From: Nakamurella sp040546275
GTDB lineage: Bacteria; Actinomycetota; Actinomycetes; Mycobacteriales; Nakamurellaceae
DNA: 64,000 nt
Direction of reading: 5' to 3'
Assembly: GCF_040546275.1 (NCBI RefSeq)
Contig: NZ_JBEPNO010000005.1
Span: 62,001-126,000 of the forward strand
Positions 8,743 through 17,186 of the stretch are shown here, piece by piece (within the stretch, counting starts at the first letter, position 1; every line of letters begins with the position of its first letter). The notes beneath the pieces were generated by a model, which was given only the letters and a program-made list of their open reading frames with translations, was not told where the DNA came from and ran no database searches. Made by a program: the position numbers and the translations under genes.

Positions 8743-9554
8743 CCGGATCCCGTCCCCACCTGCGGCTGGAGAAGGAACTACTGCGCGGCGGGGTGCAACG
8801 GCTGGCCGCGATGGACGAGGTAGGGCGCGGTGCGCTGGCCGGTCCGGTGAGCGTCGGCGTGGTCGTGGTGACCGCCCGGATCGGACGGGTCCCGTTGGGG
8901 CTCAGGGATTCCAAACTCCTGACGCCCCAGGCCCGCGAGGTGCTGCTGCCGGTGGTGCGACGCTGGGCCGGCGAGTTCGCCGTCGGTCATGCGAGCCCCG
9001 ACGAGATCGACGCGGTGGGGATCATTGGCGCGCTGCGGCTGGCCGGGCGGCGGGCGCTGGCCCAGCTCCGCGAGCCGGTCGACGCAGTGCTGCTGGATGG
9101 CAACCACGACTACCTCTCCGATCCCGAACCAGCCCTCTTCGCGGAATCGGACCTGCTGACCACCGACGAGCCTGAGGTTCCTCTCCCGGTCATCCCGGCG
9201 CCGGCCCAGCTGCCGCCGGTGATCGGACCGGTGTTCACCCGCATCAAGGCCGATCTGACGTGCGCCGGGGTGGCCGGGGCCAGCGTGCTGGCCAAGACGG
9301 AGCGGGACGGTCTGCTGCGCCGGCTCGCGCTGGAGCACCCCGAATACCTCTTCGAGGTCAACAAGGGTTACGGCACCGCCGAGCACATCGCCGCTCTCCG
9401 GCGGTACGGTCCGAGCCAGGTGCATCGGAGGAGCTGGCGATTGCCGCTCGGCGAGCTCGGTCGGCCCGGCGAGGAGAGTCCGGGCGTCGAGCAGGCCTAC
9501 GAATCTGGGATGATGGGCCGGCAGGAATTATCAGCGGGAGGAGCCAGCACGTGA
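8739..9554 (+). CDS. rnhB: Ribonuclease HII
   Basis: Cleaves RNA of RNA-DNA hybrids and single ribonucleotides in DNA. The 271 residues show the first acidic motif as DEVGRGALAGPV, then LRDSKLL, and VLLDGNHD with the third acidic residue. ADLTCAGVAGASVLAKTERD and NKGYGTAEHIAAL complete the family pattern. About 40 Pro/Glu-rich residues are inserted after GNHDYL, longer than the E. coli form. ATG coupled to lepB; stop coupled to the DUF2469 gene (GTGA). Confidence 0.95.
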   Translation: MTGSRPHLRLEKELLRGGVQRLAAMDEVGRGALAGPVSVGVVVVTARIGRVPLGLRDSKLLTPQAREVLLPVVRRWAGEFAVGHASPDEIDAVGIIGALRLAGRRALAQLREPVDAVLLDGNHDYLSDPEPALFAESDLLTTDEPEVPLPVIPAPAQLPPVIGPVFTRIKADLTCAGVAGASVLAKTERDGLLRRLALEHPEYLFEVNKGYGTAEHIAALRRYGPSQVHRRSWRLPLGELGRPGEESPGVEQAYESGMMGRQELSAGGAST

Positions 9555-9871
9555 GTGCAGAGGATCTGGAGCAGTACGAAACAGAGATGGAGCTCCAGCT
9601 CTACCGGGAATACCGCGACATCGTCGGGCAGTTCGCGTATGTGGTGGAAACCGAGCGCCGGTTCTATCTCTGCAACGCCGTCGATGTGCAGGTGCGCAAT
9701 TCCGACGGCGACATGTATTTCGAGGTGCGGATGTCCGATGCCTGGGTGTGGGACATGTACCGGCCGGCGCGCTTCGTGAAGAACGTCCGGGTGGTGACGT
9801 TCAAGGACGTCAACGTCGAGGAGCTCGACAAGCCGGACCTGCGCCTTCCGGAGGGCGAGACCTTCGGCTGA
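9551..9871 (+). CDS. DUF2469 family protein
   Basis: 106-residue protein of a family confined to actinobacteria and almost always found between rnhB and yraN. It begins SAEDLEQYETEMELQLYREY and is rich in aromatic and acidic residues, with no signal peptide or membrane helix. Function is unknown. The GTG start overlaps the rnhB stop by 4 bases, so the two are translated together. Confidence 0.9.
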   Translation: MSAEDLEQYETEMELQLYREYRDIVGQFAYVVETERRFYLCNAVDVQVRNSDGDMYFEVRMSDAWVWDMYRPARFVKNVRVVTFKDVNVEELDKPDLRLPEGETFG

Positions 9872-9872
9872 G

Positions 9873-9899
9873 TTGTCCCCATGCCTGAAGCTGTCCACA
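9873..9899 (+). promoter_or_regulatory. 27-bp composite motif, copy A (before yraN)
   Basis: TTGTCCCCA, 9 bases (TGCCTGAAG), CTGTCCACA. The architecture is the same as at 28081-28107 and, inverted, at 46378-46404. The second half resembles the actinobacterial DnaA box TTGTCCACA. It begins one base after the DUF2469 stop and ends 95 bases before yraN. A further TTGTCC is at 9915-9920. Confidence 0.6.
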
Positions 9900-9994
9900 A
9901 TCTGCGATCCGAGGTTGTCCCGCGGTTCGTGACCGGGGAACGCTGACCCCGTCGGGCCCGTGCAGGGCCCGCGGGGGAGCGGGGTACCGGGCGA

Positions 9995-10360
9995 ATGGCA
10001 ACACTGGCGGGCAATGAACTCGGCCGTCGCGGTGAGGATCTGGCTGCAGCGCACCTGGAGGACCTGGGTCTGGTCATCCTCAGCCGCAACTGGCGGTGCA
10101 AGGAGGGCGAGCTCGACATCGTCGCCACCGACGGGCTCCGTCATCTGGTGATCTGCGAGGTGAAGACCCGCAGCGGCGACGGGTTCGGCACGCCGGCGGA
10201 GGCGGTCACCCGCGGCAAGCGACGCAAATTGCGGCGGCTGGCCATGGTGTTCCAGATCGAGTGGGGCGTGTACTGGACGCAGGTCAGGTTCGACGTCATC
10301 GGGGTGATGGCCCGTCCCGGTCAGGCGATGGAGCTCTCGCACATCGTGGCCGCGTTCTGA
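9995..10360 (+). CDS. YraN/UPF0102 family nuclease-like protein
   Basis: 121 residues of the UPF0102 family, which has a restriction-endonuclease-like fold. The motifs are GELDIVATDG and ICEVKTRSG (the E...D...ExK active-site pattern), after GRRGEDLAAAHLEDLGL. Its cellular role is unproven, but it is regularly beside comM and dprA and is presumed to act in DNA processing or recombination. Here comM lies 18 kb away because of an accessory block. A 123-base region carrying the composite motif precedes it. Confidence 0.9.
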   Translation: MATLAGNELGRRGEDLAAAHLEDLGLVILSRNWRCKEGELDIVATDGLRHLVICEVKTRSGDGFGTPAEAVTRGKRRKLRRLAMVFQIEWGVYWTQVRFDVIGVMARPGQAMELSHIVAAF

Positions 10361-10432
10361 CCGGTTCGTTCCGTTCGGTCGGTTTGTGGGGATCGATCTG
10401 TTAGTCGAGCGCTGCGACGGGTAAGACCGGAC

Positions 10433-10885
10433 ATGGAACCAATCACGATCGGCACCAGAATTCACGAGTTCACCCAGCGCCAGCACGATCACGTCGCCCT
10501 CACCGCGGCCCAGTTGGCGGACCTGCTGGTCGAATTGAACGATCTGGCTTCCGATGTGCGTGACCTACCGGCCGGCGACCTGCAGGCCAGCACCGCGAAG
10601 GTCGACGAACTGCGCCGTCAGTACACCGACTGGTTCAACGCAGCCGCCAAGCACGAGAACAGCCCGACCGAGCACGAGACCCTGCCGGCCCTCGAGGACG
10701 AGTACTGCGAGATCCGCGAGGAGTGGCTCGAGGCCGAACCGGCCGACCGCGGTGCTCTGGAGGCGAAGATCATCGACGTCCTCGGACGCGTGGAGGGCAA
10801 GACCGACGAGCAGCCGTCCAGCGATCAGCTCGCCGCCCGGATCCGTTCGTTCCTGATTGACGAGGCCGGGCTCTCGGATTTCTGA
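10433..10885 (+). CDS. Hypothetical alpha-helical protein
   Basis: 150 residues, acidic, with heptad-like leucines in the first half (LTAAQLADLLVELNDL) and no signal peptide or membrane helix. Not recognised. It starts 72 bases after yraN on the same strand and ends convergent to the small gene at 10910. A cytoplasmic helical bundle is all that can be inferred. Confidence 0.6.
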   Translation: MEPITIGTRIHEFTQRQHDHVALTAAQLADLLVELNDLASDVRDLPAGDLQASTAKVDELRRQYTDWFNAAAKHENSPTEHETLPALEDEYCEIREEWLEAEPADRGALEAKIIDVLGRVEGKTDEQPSSDQLAARIRSFLIDEAGLSDF

Positions 10886-10909
10886 TTCTTCTGTGGTTTC
10901 GTAGGCGAC

Positions 10910-11179
10910 TCAGTCGCGACGGAGCCCGGCGTCCCTGCGTTGCTGGCTGTTCTCGATCGCGTTGTTGACCTCGTCCAGCAGGTTCCGCACGCTGTCCAGG
11001 TCCGGTGCGCCCGAGGGTCGCGTCTCGCCGCCGTCGAGGTCCCTGAGCAGCTCGGCCTGCCAGGACGTCAGAGAATCGATGTCCCTCTCGAACCGTTCGG
11101 CCGGTTCCGTGGAGGTATCACGGCCGGCGATCACGCCAAGGCCAATACGGATGGAGTCGTAGTCCGGACGTTCTGACAT
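10910..11179 (-). CDS. Small hypothetical protein
   Basis: 89 residues, charged, predicted helical (SWQAELLRDLDGG; VRNLLDEVNNAIENSQQRRD). A good ribosome binding site (GAGGAAGAGG) precedes its ATG. The last gene of the long minus-strand operon, overlapping the end of the preceding gene by 49 bases. No family recognised. Confidence 0.55.
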   Translation of the reverse strand: MSERPDYDSIRIGLGVIAGRDTSTEPAERFERDIDSLTSWQAELLRDLDGGETRPSGAPDLDSVRNLLDEVNNAIENSQQRRDAGLRRD

Positions 11180-11484
11180 CTGTGCCTCTTCCTCGAGCCC
11201 TGGGTCTCGGACAGTATCAGCGGCCTTCGGAAGCCGACCGTCTGATGGGGGTCAGCGCCGAACGGACCATGCTCGCCGGTCGTCTTGTCGTGCACATCTT
11301 GCTGCTGCGTCCGCAGGGACTGAGTGGACCAGGTCAGCGCGGCACGGGTGTTCTCCGGCGTCTGCACCTGGACGCCCAGTCGGGCCAGGTCGGCGAGGAG
11401 GTCGGTCAGAACCTCCTGCACCTGCGCGCTGGCGTCGGCCTTGGAGTCACTATCCGATTCCAGGATTTCCGAGCAATCAGACAT
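11131..11484 (-). CDS. Small hypothetical protein downstream of copCD
   Basis: 117 residues; the ATG lies one base beyond the stop of the CopC-CopD gene, a coupling arrangement that supports translation. The first half is acidic and helical (VQEVLTDLLADLARLGVQVQ). The second half is low in hydrophobic residues, and its 3' end overlaps the next gene. It could be shorter in reality or partly degenerate. Function unknown. Confidence 0.45.
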   Translation of the reverse strand: MSDCSEILESDSDSKADASAQVQEVLTDLLADLARLGVQVQTPENTRAALTWSTQSLRTQQQDVHDKTTGEHGPFGADPHQTVGFRRPLILSETQGSRKRHRCQNVRTTTPSVLALA

Positions 11485-11485
11485 A

Positions 11486-13468
11486 TCAGGGATGCCGGGT
11501 ATTTCCGCGTGGTGCTGACATCAGCAGTTCTTCGGTGGAGTCGTAGGTCTCGGACCACAGCAGTGGCTCGAGCCGGTCGCACTCCGTGATCTGTGCACGG
11601 GCCCTGGACCATCGGGTGCGTCTTGTCCACCGGCTGAACAGCACGGCGGCGACCAGCAGCAGCAGCAGCGCCAGTGCGATGTCCGCCAGCGGGCCGGCGA
11701 GGGGAGCGTTCGACACCGCGGCCGGCCGCACGGCAGGCGCACCGCCGACCGTCCAGGAATAGCGTGTGGTGACATCGAGCAGGCCAGGTCGCTGGACGGT
11801 GACGCGGACAGCGATCCGTCCGGGCCTGGAAAGCGTGGCGACCACGGACCAGTGACCCTGCTCGAGTGGGGAGGCCGTGACCGGCGCCCCGAGTGTCGTT
11901 TCGTCAGAACCGATCTCGACCAGAACGGCGCGGATGGGCGCCAATGCCGGCCGCCTCACGTCGAAGACGTCGACCAGCACCACGTTGGACCCGGGTACGT
12001 TCGGCCGCACTGCGAGCGTTTCCTGGAGATCGGCGACCCCCAGATCGATCAACGGCACGGTCGGGGCCACCGGCGACGCGATGAACTGCGGCTCCATCGC
12101 AGGCTGGCTGCCGGTGAGGACCGCGGCGAGCAGCAGGACGACCACCGCGCCGATGGCCTCGGCCCTGACCAGCGCTGCTCGGGGGCCGTTGCCCCACGAG
12201 CCTGCTCGACGCACGGCGAGGTGGTTCCGGAGGGCGAGAACGGCGATCAGCCCCACCACCATCACCTTGATCATCAAGGTGCGCCCGTAGAAGGTCGACA
12301 GAGCGGCGTCGACGGATCCGACCACGCCGCTGGATAGGTAGATGCCGCTGACCACCATCGTCGTGAAGCAGGCGGCTGCTGGCAAAGCGAAGTGGCGCAG
12401 GAAGTTCCGGGCCTCCGGCCGTCTGTCGGTCCGCATCATCGGTACCACCAGGATCATCACCACCAGCAGTGCCCCTGACCACGTTGCTGCCGTCAGCAGG
12501 TGGAGGGCGTCGGCGCCGACCCGGGTGATGGCGGCGCCGGTTCCGCCCGACGAATGGCCCATCAGGGCGGTACCGAAGGCGGCCAAGGCGCTACCCACGA
12601 CGATGCACGCCGTCCGGACGACAGACGGCCGCGAACGCGTGGCCGCCACGGCCAGGACAAGAAAGCCCCCTTCCCGCAGGATTTCTCGGAATCCGATGCT
12701 GCCGGACAGCAACTGCTGGAGCGGCGCCCCGCTGACGAGCAGCTGATCCACCAGGAGAACAAGGCCGGCAGCGATGCCGGCGAGGCCGCCCACCACGGCG
12801 ATGCGGCGGCAGGTGCGGATACCGCCGGTTGACACACCCGTCGCGCCGGCGAGCCGGAAGAGGCGAACGGCCAGCAGTCCGCCGAGCGCTGCCGCCAACG
12901 ACAGGAAGATCGCCGCTCGGAGCAACACCTCCTCCCAGCGTGGAAACGGCTCGGTGAAGGCGGAACCGGTGACGGCCCGCCCGACGCCGAACACCAGCAC
13001 ACCGCTGGTGCGGTGGAGGTCATCGCTGGAGAGCGTCGCCCAGCTGACGCGATATACGTTCGGCGCGAGAGTCGGTAGCGCGGCAACGATCTCCGACGGT
13101 GCCTCGGTGTCGGCAGCCTTTTCGTCTCCACCCAGCAGCCGAACGCCCAAGGGCCGGAGGTGTCTGCCGCTGCCGTCGACGATGTCGATCGTCAGCGCGT
13201 CGAGCACCACGGACTCGCTGAAATCCATCCGCAATTGCTTCGGCGCGGTCGACAGGGTGGTGCCATCGGCAGGGTTGCTGTCGATCAGGAACGCATGGGC
13301 GGCAGCACCCGGGGCGGGCAGGAGACACCACATGCCCAGGACCAGAAGGGCAAGGGTGAGTGCCCGCCGCCCATCGCGAGATCGCTGTCCGGCACGAGAT
13401 CGCTGTCCGGCACGAGATCGTAGTCCGGCACGAGATCGCAGCGTCGGCAACACATTCCCGGACTTCAC
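11486..13468 (-). CDS. CopC-CopD fusion, copper resistance/uptake membrane protein
   Basis: 660 residues. After a signal peptide the mature protein would begin with the copper-ligating histidine of CopC (cut before HAFLIDSNPADG, His58), followed by the CopC beta-sandwich (to about 165). A multi-helix CopD domain (about 180-480), an extracytoplasmic region and a last membrane helix (about 595-615) come next. CopC/CopD proteins bind periplasmic copper and move it across the membrane. The N-terminal cytoplasmic tail contains RSRAGQ-type repeats encoded by an 18-bp tandem repeat. Overlaps the upstream gene by 4 bases, placing it in the multicopper-oxidase operon, where it may supply copper. Confidence 0.9.
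   Translation of the reverse strand: MKSGNVLPTLRSRAGLRSRAGQRSRAGQRSRDGRRALTLALLVLGMWCLLPAPGAAAHAFLIDSNPADGTTLSTAPKQLRMDFSESVVLDALTIDIVDGSGRHLRPLGVRLLGGDEKAADTEAPSEIVAALPTLAPNVYRVSWATLSSDDLHRTSGVLVFGVGRAVTGSAFTEPFPRWEEVLLRAAIFLSLAAALGGLLAVRLFRLAGATGVSTGGIRTCRRIAVVGGLAGIAAGLVLLVDQLLVSGAPLQQLLSGSIGFREILREGGFLVLAVAATRSRPSVVRTACIVVGSALAAFGTALMGHSSGGTGAAITRVGADALHLLTAATWSGALLVVMILVVPMMRTDRRPEARNFLRHFALPAAACFTTMVVSGIYLSSGVVGSVDAALSTFYGRTLMIKVMVVGLIAVLALRNHLAVRRAGSWGNGPRAALVRAEAIGAVVVLLLAAVLTGSQPAMEPQFIASPVAPTVPLIDLGVADLQETLAVRPNVPGSNVVLVDVFDVRRPALAPIRAVLVEIGSDETTLGAPVTASPLEQGHWSVVATLSRPGRIAVRVTVQRPGLLDVTTRYSWTVGGAPAVRPAAVSNAPLAGPLADIALALLLLLVAAVLFSRWTRRTRWSRARAQITECDRLEPLLWSETYDSTEELLMSAPRGNTRHP
13377..13440 (-). 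repeat. 18-bp tandem repeat inside copCD
   Basis: About 3.5 copies of an 18-base unit (units at 13377, 13395, 13413, then partial), the first two identical. Being 6 codons long it keeps frame and encodes RSRAG(Q/L) repeats before the signal sequence of the CopC-CopD protein. Confidence 0.8.
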
Positions 13469-13956
13469 AGCACGGGAACGTGTGGCAGCTGGATGCCGCC
13501 CTCCGCAATCGTGGCCAGTTCACCGGGCCTGAGAGCAGCCCGGGTGTTCTGGTACACCAGGTAGTAGGTCTGCCCGGTGCGGAGCAGGTGGCCCTGCTTC
13601 ATCAGGGAGACCCTGGTGGTCTTCTCGGGGCGTGCCTCGCTGACCAACGCCGGCGGGTGCGCGACGTCGGACTGGAACCGACCGGCCTTCTCGCTGTCCA
13701 GGACCACGTAGGTCACGGTGACCAGACCTCCGTCGCCGACGACCGCCACCCGGGAGAACCTGACCCCGAGCTGATCCTCCATCGCAGCGCTCTGCGGGAA
13801 GCCTGTGGCCCGGTCCGTCGGAACGAAGAACGTTCGGTAGCCGGCGAACCCGATCAGTATCACCACCAGTGCCAGCGCACCGAAGGCCGGGATCCGGTGG
13901 AACGGTCGCCGGACGGCAGAGGCCAGTTCTCGTAACAGCGATGACCCTCGTAACAT
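13465..13956 (-). CDS. Membrane-anchored extracytoplasmic protein of the copper operon
   Basis: 163 residues: a basic N-terminus, one membrane helix (FGALALVVILIGFAGYRTFF), then a beta-rich outer domain (VTVTYVVLDSEKAG; TYYLVYQNTRAALRPGEL). No Cys or His cluster is seen, so it is not an obvious metal protein. It begins 8 bases after the stop of the third cupredoxin protein and overlaps copCD by 4 bases (ATGA). Family not recognised. An assembly or anchoring partner of the oxidase is a plausible but unproven role. Confidence 0.7.
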   Translation of the reverse strand: MLRGSSLLRELASAVRRPFHRIPAFGALALVVILIGFAGYRTFFVPTDRATGFPQSAAMEDQLGVRFSRVAVVGDGGLVTVTYVVLDSEKAGRFQSDVAHPPALVSEARPEKTTRVSLMKQGHLLRTGQTYYLVYQNTRAALRPGELATIAEGGIQLPHVPVL

Positions 13957-13964
13957 GACAACTC

Positions 13965-16900
13965 CTACGGCAAGGTGAATCGGGTGGACAGGAAGCTGTC
14001 GAAGTAGGCCGTGCCCAGCGTGGTTCCGGCATTCGTCGTGGTGAAACCGGCGGTGATGCCGAGCAGAGCGGTCTCCATTCGCATCGCGCTGGTATTACCT
14101 GTTGTCATGGTCCGGATCGTCCCGTTGAACCTCAGCAGCAACGTTCCGGCGGTGACGCCGGTGGCCGGTCCGGCCGCCCAGTCGACCTGCACGGTGGTGC
14201 TACCGGTCGGCAGGTTGACCCAGAGGCCGGTGAGATTGCCGCCGGCAGATCTGACCATCACCGTGCGCAGGGCCGGTGTGCCCGCGTTCAGCCCGAACTC
14301 CACCGTGAAGACCGATCCGTTGGTGGCGGTCAGACCCTGGAAGACGGTCAGGGTCCTGGGATTGCCGCTTTGAACGCCTGCAACAAGAGTGTTGCGGTTG
14401 AACACGAATCGGGCGTGATAGCTGGTCTCGGCCGTGGGTGAGTTGTCGGTCAGATAGCTGGGCTGGTTGAGCAGCTTGCCGGCCATGGTGACCTGCAGGC
14501 CGCGCAGACTTCCCGGTTCGGCCGGCGTCGGCATGGCAGCCGCCGTAGCCGGGCCGATGTTTCCGGTGACCAGACTCCAGGCTGTGTCGGTCGTCTCGAA
14601 GTTGTTCGCGAAGATCACGTTCGGTTTCGAGACGGTGACCGCGGTGTTGACCGCCTTGCCCCAGTTCTGCGCGGTGTCCTGCACCCGCAGGTTGAACTGC
14701 TGGGTGCCCAGCGCGATGCCGGCCAGCGAGATGGTCGCGACCGCATTACCGCCGACGACGGCCACCGGTACCTGCGTACCCTTGCCGACGCCGGGATCCG
14801 TTGTCCCCAGCCAGAATTCAGCCGTGTTCAGTCCGACCGCCTCGGTGACCGGCGCGCTCAACGTCAGGTTGGCCGCACCATTCGTCGGATTGGGTGAGCC
14901 GGTCAGCGTGCCCAGAACGGGCGCCGTCCGGTCGACGACGAGGTTGACGCCGAACATCGCACCCCAGTTCCCGGCCGCGTCCTCACCGCGGACGTAGACG
15001 TGGTGCATGCCCTCGGAGAGCGATTTGATCTGCGAGATCGGCAGCAGCCCGTACACCTGCTCCGTGGGCGAATTGATCGACCCGTCGACCGCTATCAACT
15101 GCAGCCCGGTACCGCCCACCGGGACGGCGACCTTCGGATCGAGGAACGCTTCGACGTCCACGAGGTTGCTGGCGAGCGCTCCGCCGGAGTCACGATCGGA
15201 GATCTGCGCCGAGAGGTACAGGTAGCCGGGGTTGCTCTTGTTCGTGACGATCCCGTTGGTGGGGCTCGGTGCCACGCTGGCCGCATCGACGCCGGGCCCG
15301 GTGAGGTCGACGAACAGCGGGAGGTCCAGCGGAGGACCCCAGAGGCCCAGCGAGTCCTTGCTGTGCACGAGGACGTGGTGGGTGCCGGCGGTCAGGGCGG
15401 CGACCGTGGCCGCGGGGATGGCCGCGTCCAGGGAGACCACCGTGCTGTCGCGGTTGGTCGCGACCGGAAGTCCGGTGCCATCGGCGCCCACCGTGTCGAT
15501 GAAGTACTCGGCGGCCTTGATGGTCCCGCCGGCCGCGGAATCGTCGCCGGTCGCGGAGATCGCGACATCCACCGTTCCGTTGGCCGGCGAGTTGGTCAGC
15601 GATCCGTTGGTCGTCTGCGGCCCGGACTTCGGCAGGTTCAGGATCGCCGATCCGACGACACCCCAGTTCCCGGCCGAGTCGAGGGCACGGACGAAGACCA
15701 TGTGCCGGCCTGCTGACAGGCAGTTCAGGGCCACCGGCGGCGCACCGGTGAGCGGTACGCAGGGACCGGCGGCGATCGCGGGAATGGACCCGGTCGCGCC
15801 GACAACAGTGGTGGTGCCGAAGGTTCCGGTCATCGGTACGCCGTACCCGGCGCCGGTGGTGATCGCGTCGTCGACGACGAACTCGGCCTGCGTCACCAGG
15901 CCGGAACCGGTCGTTGCATCGCTCAGATCGGCCGTCACCGTGACGTTCGACAATGCGTTGGAAGGGTTGGGAGACAACGTGATGTGGCCGGACACCGGCC
16001 CTACCCCGTCCGAACTGGGCGGTGGCGCGGCTGTGTCGAGGAACGTCAGCATGCCGCCGAATGCGAACTGCATGGGGTCGTTGGTGTGCTGCCCGTCGTT
16101 GTCCAGGTGCATGGCCGGCTCGTAGACGGCGAGCTTGGCCTCGGGTCCGGTCGGCATGGTCACCAGGGTGTCGAGGGTCATGCCCGGATCGACGCTCTCG
16201 GCGGCTACGGTGGTCTGGAACTTCGACTGGTGCCCGTCCTGCGCGATCTCGACCTGATCACCGCCAAGGACGCTCATGGCGTGGGTCTGGGACCCGACGT
16301 TGACGTAGCGCAGGAGCACGACATGCCCCTGGTCCGTGCTGATCGGATCCGATGCCGGATAGGGCTTCCCGTTGAACATCCGGTACTTCGGCGCGAAATT
16401 CCGCATGTCGAAACCGGTCGGGTTGGCGTTGAGGGCTGGGTCGATCTCGCTCAGGACGAGGACAGCGTCATCCTGGTAGGCCGTGGCCGGAAAGCCGGAC
16501 GTGGTGCCGTAGGCCGAACCGTCGGCGGGCAGGACGATCAGCGCGCCGGCCAGTCCCATGGCGACCTGGCGGGCACCGTGCGCGGTATGGCCCGCCTCGT
16601 AGAGGAAGCTTCCGGGCCGGCCTGCGACGAACGAGTAGGTACTGGTGCCGCCGGTGGCGACCCCCGACAAGTCGTCACCGGCGGACCCGTTCACCGCCAC
16701 CGCCGCCTGGCCGGGCAGCGCGAGCGAAACCTGCTCGCCGGCCAGCGCGTTGTGGAGGGTGATCGACACGGTGTCGCCCTGGTTGACGACGAGGACCGGT
16801 CCGGGCGCGGTGGCCGAGGCGGCTGCACCCGTGGTCGAGAATCCCCAGATGGGCACGGAAGTGCCCAGTATCGAGGTGGTTCCGCCCATGGCGAAGAGAT

Positions 16901-17186
16901 CGCAGGTGGCCGAGCCGGTGCCCTCGGTGCATCCCCTCGGGGTCAGGCGACCGACCGGAGCCGCTGCCTGCAGGAGGGGCGGTGTGACCGAGAGCAGCTG
17001 CGCAGCGGCGGAAGCGGACGCCGCCCTGGGTGCCGGCGCGGCCTGCGCCGGAGCCAGGGTCGGCAGGATGGTCGTGGCCACCGCGGTGGCGGCCACGGTG
17101 AGGAGACGGAGCGCGGTGCGCTTTCGCGACCAGGTCGCCGTCCCGGTGCTCTTCATCGGCTCGTGTGTCATCGGACCGGCCTTCAT
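13965..17186 (-). CDS. Secreted multicopper-oxidase-like protein without copper ligands, with Ig-like repeats
   Basis: 1073 residues. The start at 17186 overlaps the upstream gene's stop (ATGA); the longer open frame lacks sense. After a signal sequence (about 20-50), two cupredoxin domains follow (about 90-430). Their order matches the two upstream oxidases: PGPVLVVNQGDTVSITLHN, GSFLYEAGHTAHGARQVAMG, YVNVGSQTHAMSV, FAFGGMLTF. The expected HxHG, HCH, HPxHxH and final HCH motifs are all missing. About four Ig-like repeats follow (each ending like SAGNWG or AQNWG). A C-terminal jelly-roll-like domain of about 200 residues completes it. Probably an extracellular scaffold subunit of the oxidase complex. 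Confidence 0.8.
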   Translation of the reverse strand: MKAGPMTHEPMKSTGTATWSRKRTALRLLTVAATAVATTILPTLAPAQAAPAPRAASASAAAQLLSVTPPLLQAAAPVGRLTPRGCTEGTGSATCDLFAMGGTTSILGTSVPIWGFSTTGAAASATAPGPVLVVNQGDTVSITLHNALAGEQVSLALPGQAAVAVNGSAGDDLSGVATGGTSTYSFVAGRPGSFLYEAGHTAHGARQVAMGLAGALIVLPADGSAYGTTSGFPATAYQDDAVLVLSEIDPALNANPTGFDMRNFAPKYRMFNGKPYPASDPISTDQGHVVLLRYVNVGSQTHAMSVLGGDQVEIAQDGHQSKFQTTVAAESVDPGMTLDTLVTMPTGPEAKLAVYEPAMHLDNDGQHTNDPMQFAFGGMLTFLDTAAPPPSSDGVGPVSGHITLSPNPSNALSNVTVTADLSDATTGSGLVTQAEFVVDDAITTGAGYGVPMTGTFGTTTVVGATGSIPAIAAGPCVPLTGAPPVALNCLSAGRHMVFVRALDSAGNWGVVGSAILNLPKSGPQTTNGSLTNSPANGTVDVAISATGDDSAAGGTIKAAEYFIDTVGADGTGLPVATNRDSTVVSLDAAIPAATVAALTAGTHHVLVHSKDSLGLWGPPLDLPLFVDLTGPGVDAASVAPSPTNGIVTNKSNPGYLYLSAQISDRDSGGALASNLVDVEAFLDPKVAVPVGGTGLQLIAVDGSINSPTEQVYGLLPISQIKSLSEGMHHVYVRGEDAAGNWGAMFGVNLVVDRTAPVLGTLTGSPNPTNGAANLTLSAPVTEAVGLNTAEFWLGTTDPGVGKGTQVPVAVVGGNAVATISLAGIALGTQQFNLRVQDTAQNWGKAVNTAVTVSKPNVIFANNFETTDTAWSLVTGNIGPATAAAMPTPAEPGSLRGLQVTMAGKLLNQPSYLTDNSPTAETSYHARFVFNRNTLVAGVQSGNPRTLTVFQGLTATNGSVFTVEFGLNAGTPALRTVMVRSAGGNLTGLWVNLPTGSTTVQVDWAAGPATGVTAGTLLLRFNGTIRTMTTGNTSAMRMETALLGITAGFTTTNAGTTLGTAYFDSFLSTRFTLP

